From positions 124,001 to 188,000 of the forward strand of contig NZ_JAPFGD010000002.1 of NCBI RefSeq assembly GCF_027257175.1: a stretch of 64,000 bases of DNA. The letters run 5' to 3'. The stretch comes from Castellaniella sp. S9 (GTDB lineage: Bacteria > Pseudomonadota > Gammaproteobacteria > Burkholderiales > Burkholderiaceae_B). Positions 34,459 to 43,269 of this stretch are shown here, piece after piece (the stretch's first letter is position 1; each line of letters begins with the position of its first letter). Below the pieces are notes generated by a model. The model was not told the origin of the DNA. It ran no database searches and saw nothing but the letters and a program-made list of their open reading frames with translations. The translations under genes were made by a program, and so were the position numbers.

Positions 34459-35022
34459 TTATATGGTGAGGTGTTCATACAGAATGACCGTACCGACACC
34501 TATCAGCGCTAACCCGCCAAGAATTTCAGCCCACTTGCCGGCTACATTGCCGATTAACCGGCCGACCATGACACCTAGCGTCACCATTAGGAACGTCGCT
34601 AAGCCAATGGCCGCGGCCGTTATCAGAATATTGTTATCGATAAAGGCCAGACTGACGCCCACGGCCATTGCATCAATGCTGGTGGCGAATCCCGTGGCGG
34701 CAAGCAGCCAAAACGAGTGACGGATTGCAGGGGTGGCTTCGGGCTCTTCAGCCCGAAGGCCGGTGCGGATCATCAACACGCCCAAAATCAAGAGGAGTGT
34801 GAAAGCGATCCAATGATCCCAATCTGCGACGAACTCAGCTGCGATGGAGCCCAGCGCCCACCCGACCAAGGGCGTGATGGCTTCGATCACACCAAAAATA
34901 ATACCGGTTCTTAGCGCTTCTGATAGGCGAGGATTGCGAAGGGCGGTACCTTTGCCCACGGCAGCCGCAAACGCGTCGGTTGACATGGCCAACGCCAGGA
35001 TCATCGTAGAAACAAAATTCAT
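34459..35022 (-). CDS. mntP: Manganese efflux pump MntP
   Basis: A 187-residue protein with six membrane helices in two homologous halves; the acidic motifs [14 protein letters not shown] in helix 1 and [13 protein letters not shown] in helix 4 are diagnostic for MntP. It exports Mn2+. The gene is preceded by a yybP-ykoY-type riboswitch, the usual control for this exporter. It is convergent with dmeF. A GTG at 35049 is an alternative start. Confidence 0.92.
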   Translation of the reverse strand: MNFVSTMILALAMSTDAFAAAVGKGTALRNPRLSEALRTGIIFGVIEAITPLVGWALGSIAAEFVADWDHWIAFTLLLILGVLMIRTGLRAEEPEATPAIRHSFWLLAATGFATSIDAMAVGVSLAFIDNNILITAAAIGLATFLMVTLGVMVGRLIGNVAGKWAEILGGLALIGVGTVILYEHLTI

Positions 35023-35084
35023 GCGGGAGTGGTTCCAGCCGAGCGACACATGGACTTTCCGGTACGGCTCGGCAGCGCATTGGA

Positions 35085-35198
35085 AAAGTCAATGGTCTCG
35101 CCATGCCTTTCGGCCGCTTGCGCCATGGCTTTGGAGCCAAGAATGTTGACGCAACCCTTTCGCGCCAAGTCGAAAGTAGGCTACTCCCCAAAGAGGAA
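35085..35198 (-). promoter_or_regulatory. yybP-ykoY manganese riboswitch upstream of mntP
   Basis: On the minus strand the conserved GGGGAGTAGC (35189-35180) is followed by GCGTCAACATTC (35152-35141) and then GAGACCATTGAC (35099-35088). These are the two L1/L3 loop elements and the closing strand of the Mn2+-sensing yybP-ykoY aptamer, as in the E. coli mntP leader. About 60 bases separate the aptamer from the mntP start, enough for an expression platform. Exact ends are approximate. Confidence 0.87.
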
Positions 35199-35388
35199 AC
35201 TGAATTCTAGCACTTGACTGCACAGGCGCCGAAGTGGCGCTCGCAAGGGAACTTAGATCGGCAGATCTCCAAATTTAATGAGTAGATGGTTATCTCCCTG
35301 TAATCGTTATTTTTGTGGATCTGACCTGTCCTGGCTTTTTCGATCCAGGGTAACTTGAGATAATGGCCTCTTCGATAGCGAGAGGCAA

Positions 35389-35652
35389 ATGAAGAAGACG
35401 CGATACAGCGATGAGCAGGTCGTTCGGATCCTGCGCGAGACCGACAAGGATACGGTTGCCGAGGTGGCCAAGCGCCACGGCGTGAGCGAGGCGACGATCT
35501 ATGCGTGGCGCAAGAAGTTCGGCAGCATGGAGACGGACGAAGTCAAACGGCTCAAAGCGCTGGAAGGGGAGAATGCCAGGCTGCGCAAGCTGCTGGTAGA
35601 CCGGGAGCTCGAAATCGATGTCATGAAGGAAATCAACGCAAAAAAGTGGTGA
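35389..35652 (+). CDS. IS3-family transposase OrfA
   Basis: An 87-residue protein with an N-terminal helix-turn-helix (YSDEQVVRILRE...VAKRHGVSEATIYAWRKKFG) and a leucine-zipper-like helix (LKALEGENARLRKLL). It binds the IS ends. A run of six A followed by G at 35640-35646 just before the stop is the probable -1 frameshift site that makes the OrfAB transposase. Confidence 0.92.
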   Translation: MKKTRYSDEQVVRILRETDKDTVAEVAKRHGVSEATIYAWRKKFGSMETDEVKRLKALEGENARLRKLLVDRELEIDVMKEINAKKW

Positions 35653-36509
35653 GCGTACAGGCTCGGCTTGAGCAGGCCAGATATGCCATTTCTCGTGGTG
35701 TATCGCAACGCCGGGCCTGTACGCTAATGGATGTTTCCCGTTCCGGTTTGTATTACACGCTGAGGATGCCCGTGAAGGACGCTCCCGTGATTGAGGCGAT
35801 GCAGCGCCTCTCAGGACAATATCCACGCTTTGGCTCGCGCCGTATCCGTGTTTTCCTGGGCCGAGAAGGACTCCAGGTCGGTCAGGAGCGCTGTTCGCGC
35901 CTGTGGCGTGAAGCGAGTCTACAAGTGCCTGCAAAGCGGAAAAGGCGCCGGATTGCGGCATCGCATCCCAGGCCTTGTCTACCCACCGGCAAAAACAGTG
36001 TTTGGAGCTACGATTTCGTCTACGATGCATGTGCCAATGGTCAGACACTGAAATGCCTGACCGTGGTCGATGAGTACACGCGGGAATGCTTGGCGATTGA
36101 TGTAGCTGGCAGTATTCGGGCGGCACGTGTCATAGAAGTGTTAAGCCGTTTGGTAAGTCTGCGTGGCGCGCCCAAATATCTACGAAGTGATAACGGCCCT
36201 GAGTTCGTCAGCACGCAACTGCTGCAATGGGCTGTCGATGAAAAGCTAGAAACGGTCCTGATCGAACCGGGCAAGCCTTGGCAGAATGGCACCAATGAAA
36301 GCTTCAATGGAAAATTCCGGGATGAATGCCTGTCCATGGAATGGTTCCGAAATCGCTTGGAAGCCAGGGTCATCATTGAGGATTGGCGCCGACACTACAA
36401 TGAGATCCGACCGCATTCGAGTTTGAAGTACCTGACCCCACGGCAGTTCGTGGGCACACTAAATAGTGAATTAACAATCCCGGCCAGGATCTCTAGTTCC
36501 TGCTGGTAG
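35646..36509 (+). CDS. IS3-family transposase OrfB (DDE integrase domain)
   Basis: The catalytic half of the transposase. It has an HTH_21-like segment followed by an integrase core with the DDE residues recognisable in WSYDFVYD, SDNGPEF and NGTNESFNGKFRDE. It is read by frameshift from orfA; a GTG at 35646 or 35649 could also start it alone. It is intact, so the element may be active. Confidence 0.92.
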   Translation: MVSVQARLEQARYAISRGVSQRRACTLMDVSRSGLYYTLRMPVKDAPVIEAMQRLSGQYPRFGSRRIRVFLGREGLQVGQERCSRLWREASLQVPAKRKRRRIAASHPRPCLPTGKNSVWSYDFVYDACANGQTLKCLTVVDEYTRECLAIDVAGSIRAARVIEVLSRLVSLRGAPKYLRSDNGPEFVSTQLLQWAVDEKLETVLIEPGKPWQNGTNESFNGKFRDECLSMEWFRNRLEARVIIEDWRRHYNEIRPHSSLKYLTPRQFVGTLNSELTIPARISSSCW

Positions 36510-36820
36510 GAAATTCCCGGACAGGTCAGATCTCCTGCCTGGGATTGAAAGGGCTTCGACAATTTGTGCTGAAAGTGTGTTCTTAGATTACAGAAAAGTA
36601 ATCGGACTGTCGCTAGTCTGACGGTTGGTTTAATTAAGATTAGAAATGGGAAATTTGTCGCTTCTTCCGCCGAGCCGATAGCCGCGAGCTGCAATAGCGA
36701 CACAAGACAGGACTTCCTTTGCGTGAAGAGATCAATAACTTTAGCCGTTGCTGCCCATCCATATCCGGCCGCCGTTTTGTCCAAGACCCCGTAGTGAGAG
36801 TCGGCATAATCGACGCTGGA

Positions 36821-37165
36821 ATGAAAAAATTCGTGTTAATCCTTGTGCTTGTTCTTCTGCCGCTCCAGGCGTCTTGGGGCGTGGTCAGCATGTATGTCGC
36901 ACAAGAGCACGATGCTTGCCTTCATCCATATTCCGAGAGCCAAGAGGTTAATGCCGAGCAGGGTGACGAGTGCGGCTCGACCACCGTAAGCGTTCATCAC
37001 AAAGACCACTTCTGTGGTCTGCATGCCTTGAGTATTGTTGAGACTTATCCACCTCGACTTACTCCGTTTTCATTTTCCATCGCGCCTCAAGTCGATGAGC
37101 CGCGGCTCATACGACAGACGCTCATTGAAAGGCCAGAACGGCCTAAATGGGCAGCGTCAGCCTAA
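36821..37165 (+). CDS. CzcI-like small exported protein (second copy)
   Basis: A 114-residue protein with the signal MKKFVLILVLVLLPLQASWG, nearly the same as the protein at 19872, and the same RPERPKW ending. The mature part is richer in His (HHKDHFCGLHA). Like the first copy it has no czcCBA genes next to it. The start at ATG 36821 is chosen for the signal peptide; the frame upstream is open but lacks homology-like sequence. It lies between an IS3 and an IS1-family copy, so it may be a rearrangement leftover. Confidence 0.6.
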   Translation: MKKFVLILVLVLLPLQASWGVVSMYVAQEHDACLHPYSESQEVNAEQGDECGSTTVSVHHKDHFCGLHALSIVETYPPRLTPFSFSIAPQVDEPRLIRQTLIERPERPKWAASA

Positions 37166-37336
37166 CGCGGCACGACGCAACAACTTTTACCGCGTCGTCC
37201 CGCTATCCTTGCAGTAGCTGGGAGCGGCAGCGCGACACCTCATTTGGACCGAATCGCTTTCGAAAGCCTCATCTGTAGGCGATACGGTTACCGCACCACC
37301 CCAGCACTGCTCAAGAATCAAGTATCTAAAAATACT

Positions 37337-38139
37337 GGTGGTGTTCTAAAAAGTATGCTGGCATCAGACATAGCCATAATTGACATAGAAGAATACCAAA
37401 TCAAACACCTTAAAGTGGTTATCAAACTTCTTTGAGAAGCAACAGGTCTTTCGAACGGCTCGTCGCAATCGGTGTCTAAGGCGACAGTTATTACCTTCTA
37501 TACCTATGGTGTGCTGTTTGCCAATTCGTTTGTTATCACTTTTAAAGGCGGTTTTAAAGCTATCCCAGTTATCCATGCTAATAGAACCATAGCTGACTTT
37601 CAGTTGTTTAAGACGGGCTCTTAGCTTCTTAGCTGTTTTCAAGTCACGTTTGCCCCAAACATAAGCAACAATCTCATTGGTAGCGCGGTCATAAGCATAA
37701 ATAAGCCAAACTTTACGCTTTTTGCGATACACGTAAGTCCAAAACTCATCAACCTCTAAGCGTTCATAATAGCGCTTTTTAGGTGTAATCTTATAGACCG
37801 ATGAGCCTATGGTGCTAAGGACTTTACCAATACTAATAGAGGCTATAACGGCTATGTCTCTGACGCCGCAACCTCTAACCGTCATTAGCCGTATGATGTC
37901 TTCTATTTTAGAGTGACAGCCATGATAAGTTAAGGCATGGTCGCCAATGAATTGACGTTTGCAGTCCTTACATTGATAGTTCTGCTTGCCATAGCTTTTT
38001 TTGCCGTTTTTCTTTAAACTGGAGCTGTGACAGTCGGGGCATATGATATCTATTTGTGTCTTCATAACCTCAAATATATCATCTTGCTTTGGCTGTCACC
38101 CTCCTTTCATCTCCTCAGCATACTTTCTGACACACCACC
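37337..38139 (-). mobile_element. IS1-family insertion sequence
   Basis: Imperfect terminal inverted repeats of 24 bases (20 identical): GGTGGTGTTCTAAAAAGTAT at 37337 and its counterpart reading inward from 38139. It contains one transposase gene. The AT-rich composition differs from the surrounding cargo. No matching target duplication is visible at the two ends. Confidence 0.8.
37364..38065 (-). CDS. IS1-family transposase
   Basis: A 233-residue transposase: an N-terminal zinc-binding segment (CPDCHSSSLKKNGKKSYGKQ...CKDC), a helix-turn-helix and a DDE catalytic core (LEVDEFWTYV, SMDNWDSF). It resembles single-frame IS1 members from Moraxellaceae-like hosts. The frame is intact. Confidence 0.85.
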   Translation of the reverse strand: MKTQIDIICPDCHSSSLKKNGKKSYGKQNYQCKDCKRQFIGDHALTYHGCHSKIEDIIRLMTVRGCGVRDIAVIASISIGKVLSTIGSSVYKITPKKRYYERLEVDEFWTYVYRKKRKVWLIYAYDRATNEIVAYVWGKRDLKTAKKLRARLKQLKVSYGSISMDNWDSFKTAFKSDNKRIGKQHTIGIEGNNCRLRHRLRRAVRKTCCFSKKFDNHFKVFDLVFFYVNYGYV

Positions 38140-38419
38140 GTTTTCCGTATGCTTGACGTCATACCGCATCTCATTTATACGCTTTTGGTGTTTTTTACTT
38201 TTAGCCATGTTGGCTTATACAAAGCATTATTATTAGGTGTGGTAGGTTGGCTGCAGCAATTTTAGTGTTGGTATGGCAGCAGCATTAAGTTTAAGCCAAA
38301 AAATTTTGCTAGTTGAGAGTGGAATTAAATCATGATCTTCTAGAGACTTTTATATAGCTATCCTAGATAAATAGCATTATCTTGGATAGTCTTAAATTCT
38401 ACTTTCATGCTGTAGTGAG

Positions 38420-39016
38420 AACCCTACTGTCACAAATGCTTTCCACAAGCGCTTTAAAGTCACCACTGACTCCAAACACAATAAGCTTTTCCATACAGAT
38501 GTTCTGGGTCAGAATTTTGATGCTAAGCGTCCCAATGAATCTTGGATCATTAACATTAGCTATATCTGGGCTAGGGAGGGCTAGTTGCACTTAACAGGAA
38601 TAAAAAACCTCTACACTAAAGAGCTGATCGGCTATGCTATCAGCAAACGTATGACTGCAGCTTTAGTTTGTAAAGGATTAAATATGGAAATTAAGAATAA
38701 ACGATCAAACTAAGGACTGATTGTACATTCAGACAGAGGCAGTCAGTACTGTAGCCATACCTATCACAAGATCATCACGCAGCATCAGTTTATAGGCTCA
38801 ATGAGCGGTAAAGGACATTGCTATGACAATGCTCCAATAGAGAGGTTTTGGAATGTATTAAAGAGTGAGCTGGTATATCCTAAGGATTACAAAACCAGAT
38901 TTACAGCCATAAACGATATCATTTGCTATATTGAACTGTACTACAACCAGACGAGGATTCAAAAGGGCTTAAGCTACAAATCACCAAGACAGGTGTGGTT
39001 TGATTATTATCGTTAA
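38420..39016 (+). pseudogene. Decayed IS3-family OrfB transposase
   Basis: One reading frame gives an IS3 OrfB-like sequence (FKVTTDSKHNKLF ... RPNESWI ... SDRGSQYCS ... GHCYDNAPIERFWNVLK ... YYNQTRIQKGL) interrupted by in-frame stops at 38582 (TAG) and 38711 (TAA). The first DDE region is degraded. It is AT-rich like the cyn region next to it. Confidence 0.85.
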
Positions 39017-39122
39017 GCTGCGTAATTAAAATCTCCCAAATTTAACTGGACGGATTTGACGGCAGAGGTTATAAACAACATAGTTCAATTTTTCGTACAA
39101 ACTCTTTCTTGTAGCTACTGGC

Positions 39123-40004
39123 TTAACTCTTTTCACAGTATTGATGTGCCAACTCAATGAAGGCGCACGCCGCCGCGCTCTGATAAGACCCTTTGCGTTG
39201 CAGCATCACGGCGGTACGCTGTAATAAAGAGGGCGCAAGGTTAATGGCAATCAGCTCATCGCGATTATTAACAATATTGGCGGGTAATAAAGTCGTCAGT
39301 TGCGTATGACGTACTATTTCAATCACGGCACTCAATGAGTTGGCCTCCATCAGCACCTTGGGCTGGATATTGTGCTGGCGCCAGTAGCGCTCAATCTGTC
39401 CACGGGTGACAAACTCATGACTAAGTAATACCAACTCCTGCTCACTTAATGTTTGCACATCTATCGCTTGGTACGTGGCAAGCGGATGGGTTTTATTCAC
39501 AACCAACGCCAGCGTTTCAATCAGTAGCGTTTGCGCGTCTATCTCAGCAGATTTCACCTCCGCAAACGCAATCCCCACATCAAATTCAGCATCAAGCAAC
39601 TGCTTTTCCATCTGCTCTTGTGACATTTCCTGCACGCTTAGAGTGACGTTTGGATAACGCTCATGAAATGCGCTTATCAATGGACCTATCAAGTAGGTGG
39701 TAAAGGTTGGGGTAATGGCAACTCGCAACGCGCCGCGACTGAGGTTCTGCACATCATGAATCGCTCGTTGTCCCTCTTCTAAATCCTGTAGCGCCTTATG
39801 GGCGTAGCGTGCATATACCTCACCGGCGTGCGTAAGCTTGACACGACGCCCCGACCGATCAAATAAAGGCGCGCCCAGCGTCTCTTCTAATTGCTTAATT
39901 TGTTGTGATAAAGCCGGCTGCGAGACATACAAAGACGCGGCCGCTTGGGTGAAGCTTTGATGCTTGGCAACCGCTAAGAAGTATTTTATGTGTCTGAGTA
40001 TCAT
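39123..40004 (-). CDS. cynR: LysR-family regulator CynR
   Basis: A 293-residue LysR protein with an N-terminal winged helix-turn-helix (MILRHIKYFLAVAKHQSFTQAAASLYVSQ... in outline) and a periplasmic-binding-like effector domain. Its divergent position next to cynT and cynS identifies it as the cyanate-responsive activator CynR. It probably binds the AT-rich intergenic region (around 40140-40165) and activates cynTS when cyanate is present. Confidence 0.88.
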   Translation of the reverse strand: MILRHIKYFLAVAKHQSFTQAAASLYVSQPALSQQIKQLEETLGAPLFDRSGRRVKLTHAGEVYARYAHKALQDLEEGQRAIHDVQNLSRGALRVAITPTFTTYLIGPLISAFHERYPNVTLSVQEMSQEQMEKQLLDAEFDVGIAFAEVKSAEIDAQTLLIETLALVVNKTHPLATYQAIDVQTLSEQELVLLSHEFVTRGQIERYWRQHNIQPKVLMEANSLSAVIEIVRHTQLTTLLPANIVNNRDELIAINLAPSLLQRTAVMLQRKGSYQSAAACAFIELAHQYCEKS

Positions 40005-40229
40005 GGTTGCTCGATGGTTTTTCTGATGGTGATGGCGGTATCGTTACGGCGAACGTAACGTGGCTGATTGGTTGATGATGACTGGTTGATGAGGATTAGC
40101 AGCCATCATAATTTATATCTTCCTTTTTATCTATAAGTATTTATTATCGATATCATAATATACCAGTATTGTACCTTATTAGCAGTACGGCGTAGTATTC
40201 ACTTTATCAACACAACAGAGACCGCCGTT

Positions 40230-40889
40230 ATGAAAGATATTATCGAAGGCTTTTTAAAGTTCCACAGCGAGGCATATCCAAAACGCGTTGATTTATTTAA
40301 GAATTTGGCAACGCAGCAAAGTCCGCGCACGTTGTTTATCTCATGCTCAGACAGTCGCTTGGTCCCTGAGTTGGTGACTCAGCATGAACCGGGTGGTCTA
40401 TTCGTGATTCGCAACGCTGGCAACATCGTTCCCTCTTATGGCCCTGAGCCAGGCGGGGTGTCAGCGTCGGTAGAGTATGCCGTCAGCGCATTACAAGTGA
40501 CCGATGTGGTGATTTGTGGCCACTCAGACTGCGGCGCGATGACAGCGATTGCCAATTGCACCTGCATGGAGCACATGCCCGCGGTGGGTAGCTGGCTAAA
40601 GTATGCCGACTCGGCGCGGGTGGTCAATGAATCCATCACTCATCTGAATGACAGCGAGCGCGTGGCATCTATGGTGCGTGAAAATGTCATTGCTCAGATT
40701 GAGAATATCAAAACCCATCCTTCGGTGCGCTTGGCAATAAGAGAAGGGCGCTTGGCACTGCATGGCTGGGTTTATGATATCGAAACCGGCCGTATGGATG
40801 CATTAGATGGCACAACGAATACCTTTGTTCCGCTTGCCGAGAATACAGAAGTTCGCGCTTATCCTATCGCATTGCCAGTTGCGATTTAA
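40230..40889 (+). CDS. cynT: Beta-carbonic anhydrase CynT
   Basis: A 219-residue beta-class carbonic anhydrase with zinc ligands in CSDSRL (Cys near residue 39) and the HSDCG motif (His and Cys near 98 and 101). In the cyn operon it supplies bicarbonate for, and recycles CO2 from, cyanase. It is followed by cynS after 110 bases. Length and motifs are complete. Confidence 0.92.
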   Translation: MKDIIEGFLKFHSEAYPKRVDLFKNLATQQSPRTLFISCSDSRLVPELVTQHEPGGLFVIRNAGNIVPSYGPEPGGVSASVEYAVSALQVTDVVICGHSDCGAMTAIANCTCMEHMPAVGSWLKYADSARVVNESITHLNDSERVASMVRENVIAQIENIKTHPSVRLAIREGRLALHGWVYDIETGRMDALDGTTNTFVPLAENTEVRAYPIALPVAI

Positions 40890-40999
40890 ATCATTATTAC
40901 GGTTTTATCAACGATACATAAGATTTAGTTAATCATCATTATTAACTAATCACGACTTACTAACCACCACTAACCCTTAACTCATAAAAAGGTACTATC

Positions 41000-41470
41000 A
41001 TGATTCAGTCTCAAGTAAGCAACACCGCCCGTCAAGCCTTAACTGACACCATCATTGCTGCCAAAGCTGCTAAAAACTTATCTTTTGAGCAGATAGCAGT
41101 AGGCACCAATCTTAGCGATGTCTATGTGACGGCGGCGCTACTCGGTCAGCATCCATTGCCAGCGGATGCCGCGCAAAAAGTTGGCGAAACCTTAGGGTTG
41201 GATGACGATGCGATTGCCTTATTACAAGCGATTCCACACCGCGGGAGTGTCGGTAGCGACATGCCAACAGACCCTACCATCTATCGGTTCTACGAAATGA
41301 TGCAGGTGTACGGCACAACTCTAAAAGCCCTTGTTCATGAGCAGTTTGGCGACGGCATCATCAGCGCGATTAACTTTAAAATGGATATGAAAAAAGTGGC
41401 TGATCCAGAAGGGGGCGACCGCGCTGTCATTACCCTTGATGGCAAGTTCCTACCGTTTAAGCCTTTTTAA
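41000..41470 (+). CDS. cynS: Cyanate hydratase (cyanase) CynS
   Basis: A 156-residue enzyme, the same length as E. coli cyanase. It converts cyanate and bicarbonate to ammonia and CO2. The active-site Arg and Glu are in [17 protein letters not shown] and the catalytic Ser in GIISAINF. An N-terminal HTH-like helical domain is present. No cynX transporter gene follows. Confidence 0.95.
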   Translation: MIQSQVSNTARQALTDTIIAAKAAKNLSFEQIAVGTNLSDVYVTAALLGQHPLPADAAQKVGETLGLDDDAIALLQAIPHRGSVGSDMPTDPTIYRFYEMMQVYGTTLKALVHEQFGDGIISAINFKMDMKKVADPEGGDRAVITLDGKFLPFKPF

Positions 41471-41509
41471 TTCTGTATGAGCTTTACATTTAGTGCTTAA
41501 TAAGATGGC

Positions 41510-41538
41510 AAAAGTCGGCGTTTAGCGTCGGCTTTTTG
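41510..41538 (+). terminator. Likely rho-independent terminator of cynTS
   Basis: AAAAGTCGGCG and GCGTCGGCTTTT can pair with two G-U wobbles around a short TTTA loop, ending in a T-run. It begins about 40 bases after the cynS stop. Confidence 0.6.
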
Positions 41539-41552
41539 TCGTTACGCCTGTT

Positions 41553-41720
41553 GAACGGTTTAATCGCAGTTACCGCAATGAGGTTTTAGACTGTTATCTT
41601 TTTAATAATTTAAACGAGGTCAGTCAACTGACTGAGGAATGGATCACGGTTTATAACACTGAAAGACCCCATGATTCACTTAATGATATGACACCTGCTG
41701 AGTACAGGCAGGTGGCTTAA
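41553..41720 (+). pseudogene. 3' fragment of an IS3-family OrfB transposase
   Basis: Fifty-five residues plus stop corresponding to the C-terminal end of an IS3-type transposase (ERFNRSYRNEVLD ... ITVYNTERPHDSLNDMTP). The rest of the element is missing. Its outer end meets the NACHT fragment at about 41757. Confidence 0.85.
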
Positions 41721-41756
41721 TTATTCTACGATGATGTTGTGTTAAGAATGGGGTAT

Positions 41757-42203
41757 TTACAAAATCACTGCATTAGGATTGATGTAGTGAAGTTTCTCAG
41801 AAGCTTGCTGAATACGTGATAGGAACGCTCTGATATAGTCTGAGTCTGTCGCTAAGGAGCTAGGGATCAACGGATGACATAATCCTTTGGATGCAATTTC
41901 ATTAGCAATTTGTACAAGTGCTACTCTATGAGTATGTCTAAAAGTCGAGAGGTTTCTATAGTCACCACTACCAAAACAGTCATAGAGTATAGAAACTGAA
42001 TCACTAGGTAGAAACTCATTAATATGAGAAGCAAAAACAGTTTTACCAACACCACCTTCTGCTTGAATGATAAAAGTATTTGAAGGATCGTTAAGTATAT
42101 AAGCTACAAATTGTTCTTCTTGTGCACGAAAAATAGGGTTTTTAATTTGCTTGGATTCCTTTTCACACGCCTGGGATGAAGCTACATCTTTATGTATGTG
42201 AAT
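41757..42203 (-). pseudogene. NACHT/STAND-type NTPase fragment
   Basis: About 150 residues of a P-loop NTPase: Walker A AEGGVGKTV and the strand-loop sequence YDCFGSGDYRN followed by HRVALVQIANEIA, as in NACHT-domain STAND proteins, some of which act in anti-phage signalling. The gene is cut at its 3' side where the IS3 relic begins and at its 5' side by the inverted repeat at 42204-42219. The sensor and effector domains are lost, so it is non-functional. Confidence 0.7.
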
Positions 42204-42217
42204 TGTCCAAATAAGTG

Positions 42218-43144
42218 TCAACTATTAGAGCTACTTCGCCCCTTTCTTTTGGACATTTCCGCCATAGCACCTTTTTTAACTTCCAGTCTTCGTGCGTATC
42301 GCGCTGGCATAATAGCAGACTTCCATCCACCAGCAAGCATCATACCTGGAAGATTTGCACCATCCATAAGCAACTCTTGTGCGGCACCAACTCTTGTTGA
42401 GTGCGCCGAAATATCTTTGAATGAGTAACCATTGCGTTTGGCCAGATTCTTGAAGATCCGAGCTATCCTGTCTTTGTGCATGGAACCAAGTACTTTCCCA
42501 CCAGCTGCAACTGATCTGAACAACAGTCCACTTTCAATATGTGCTTTTCGACACCATTCATTGATAAGGCTGACAGTCTCTGCAGAAATGTATCGGTCAT
42601 TGCCTTCACCTTTCTGATCCGTCTTACTCCATCCAATGTAAATACTACCAGTACCATCTGGGTCGAAAGTAATATGCTCAACCTCAACGCGTACCAGCTC
42701 TGAGCAACGCATCATCGTGTCGAAAGCAACTGATATCAGGGCTTTATATAGTGTGTCTCTTAACTCATCTCCAAGACTGTCCATGATCTTGTCCAGCATT
42801 TCATATTTGATGGGCGCAGCCTGACGCTGAACACGACTACGATATTTATTCGATACCGATTTTAAAGCCATTCTTACCCGCTCTGTTGCAACCGGGTTCG
42901 TTATATTGCTGCCGTACTGATAGTCGTGCGTTACATCTCGAATAGCAGCCAAACTAATTTTATGAAGATACTTAATGGTTGCCATATAACGCTCTATAGT
43001 GGCAACGGACTTGTTTTGCTCAGTAGCCATCACATGACGGCCATTCTTCTCTACGAAGATCACCTCACCAGTTGTTTTGTTATGCTTGGGTTTTGTGGCC
43101 ATATCCCAAACAAATTGCTCTAGTTGTTCTGGCGTTGCTGGCAC
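42218..43144 (-). CDS. Tyrosine recombinase/phage integrase family protein, probably 5'-truncated
   Basis: A 308-residue protein with an N-terminal core-binding domain and a catalytic domain. The active-site series is visible as the first Arg in FDTMMRCSELVRV, Lys in the beta-hairpin GWSKTD, HSTRVG (His and Arg) and a late GGWKS; the nucleophile Tyr is in PARYAR. The only usable start is GTG at 43144, which begins directly in the conserved RAVPATPEQ segment, and the same frame stays open with integrase-like sequence to about 43270. The true N-terminus is therefore probably lost at the transposase gene. Confidence 0.75.
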   Translation of the reverse strand: MPATPEQLEQFVWDMATKPKHNKTTGEVIFVEKNGRHVMATEQNKSVATIERYMATIKYLHKISLAAIRDVTHDYQYGSNITNPVATERVRMALKSVSNKYRSRVQRQAAPIKYEMLDKIMDSLGDELRDTLYKALISVAFDTMMRCSELVRVEVEHITFDPDGTGSIYIGWSKTDQKGEGNDRYISAETVSLINEWCRKAHIESGLLFRSVAAGGKVLGSMHKDRIARIFKNLAKRNGYSFKDISAHSTRVGAAQELLMDGANLPGMMLAGGWKSAIMPARYARRLEVKKGAMAEMSKRKGRSSSNS

Positions 43145-43269
43145 TGCTCGATAGTGAATCGAACCGGGTTTTGAGGAGGCTTCAATTCTTGAGAGAATGG
43201 AGCCATGAGCAAGAACAACAAATTTTCCCCTGCGGTAATCGTCAAGTAAGTTGTCGTCTCTGACTATCT

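Larger units (their letters stand above)
35322..36528 (+). mobile_element. IS3-family insertion sequence, apparently complete
   Basis: A 1207-bp element with terminal inverted repeats starting TGACCTGTCC (left, 35322) and ending GGACAGGTCA (right, 36528). GATC flanks both ends (35318-35321 and 36529-36532), consistent with a 4-bp target duplication as made by the IS407 subgroup, although GATC could also be part of the repeats. It contains overlapping orfA and orfB with a slippery A-run. Confidence 0.85.

Noticed and set aside
35290-36126. A 278-codon minus-strand frame
   Set aside because: It is antisense to the IS3 transposase genes, whose motifs and inverted repeats are clear.
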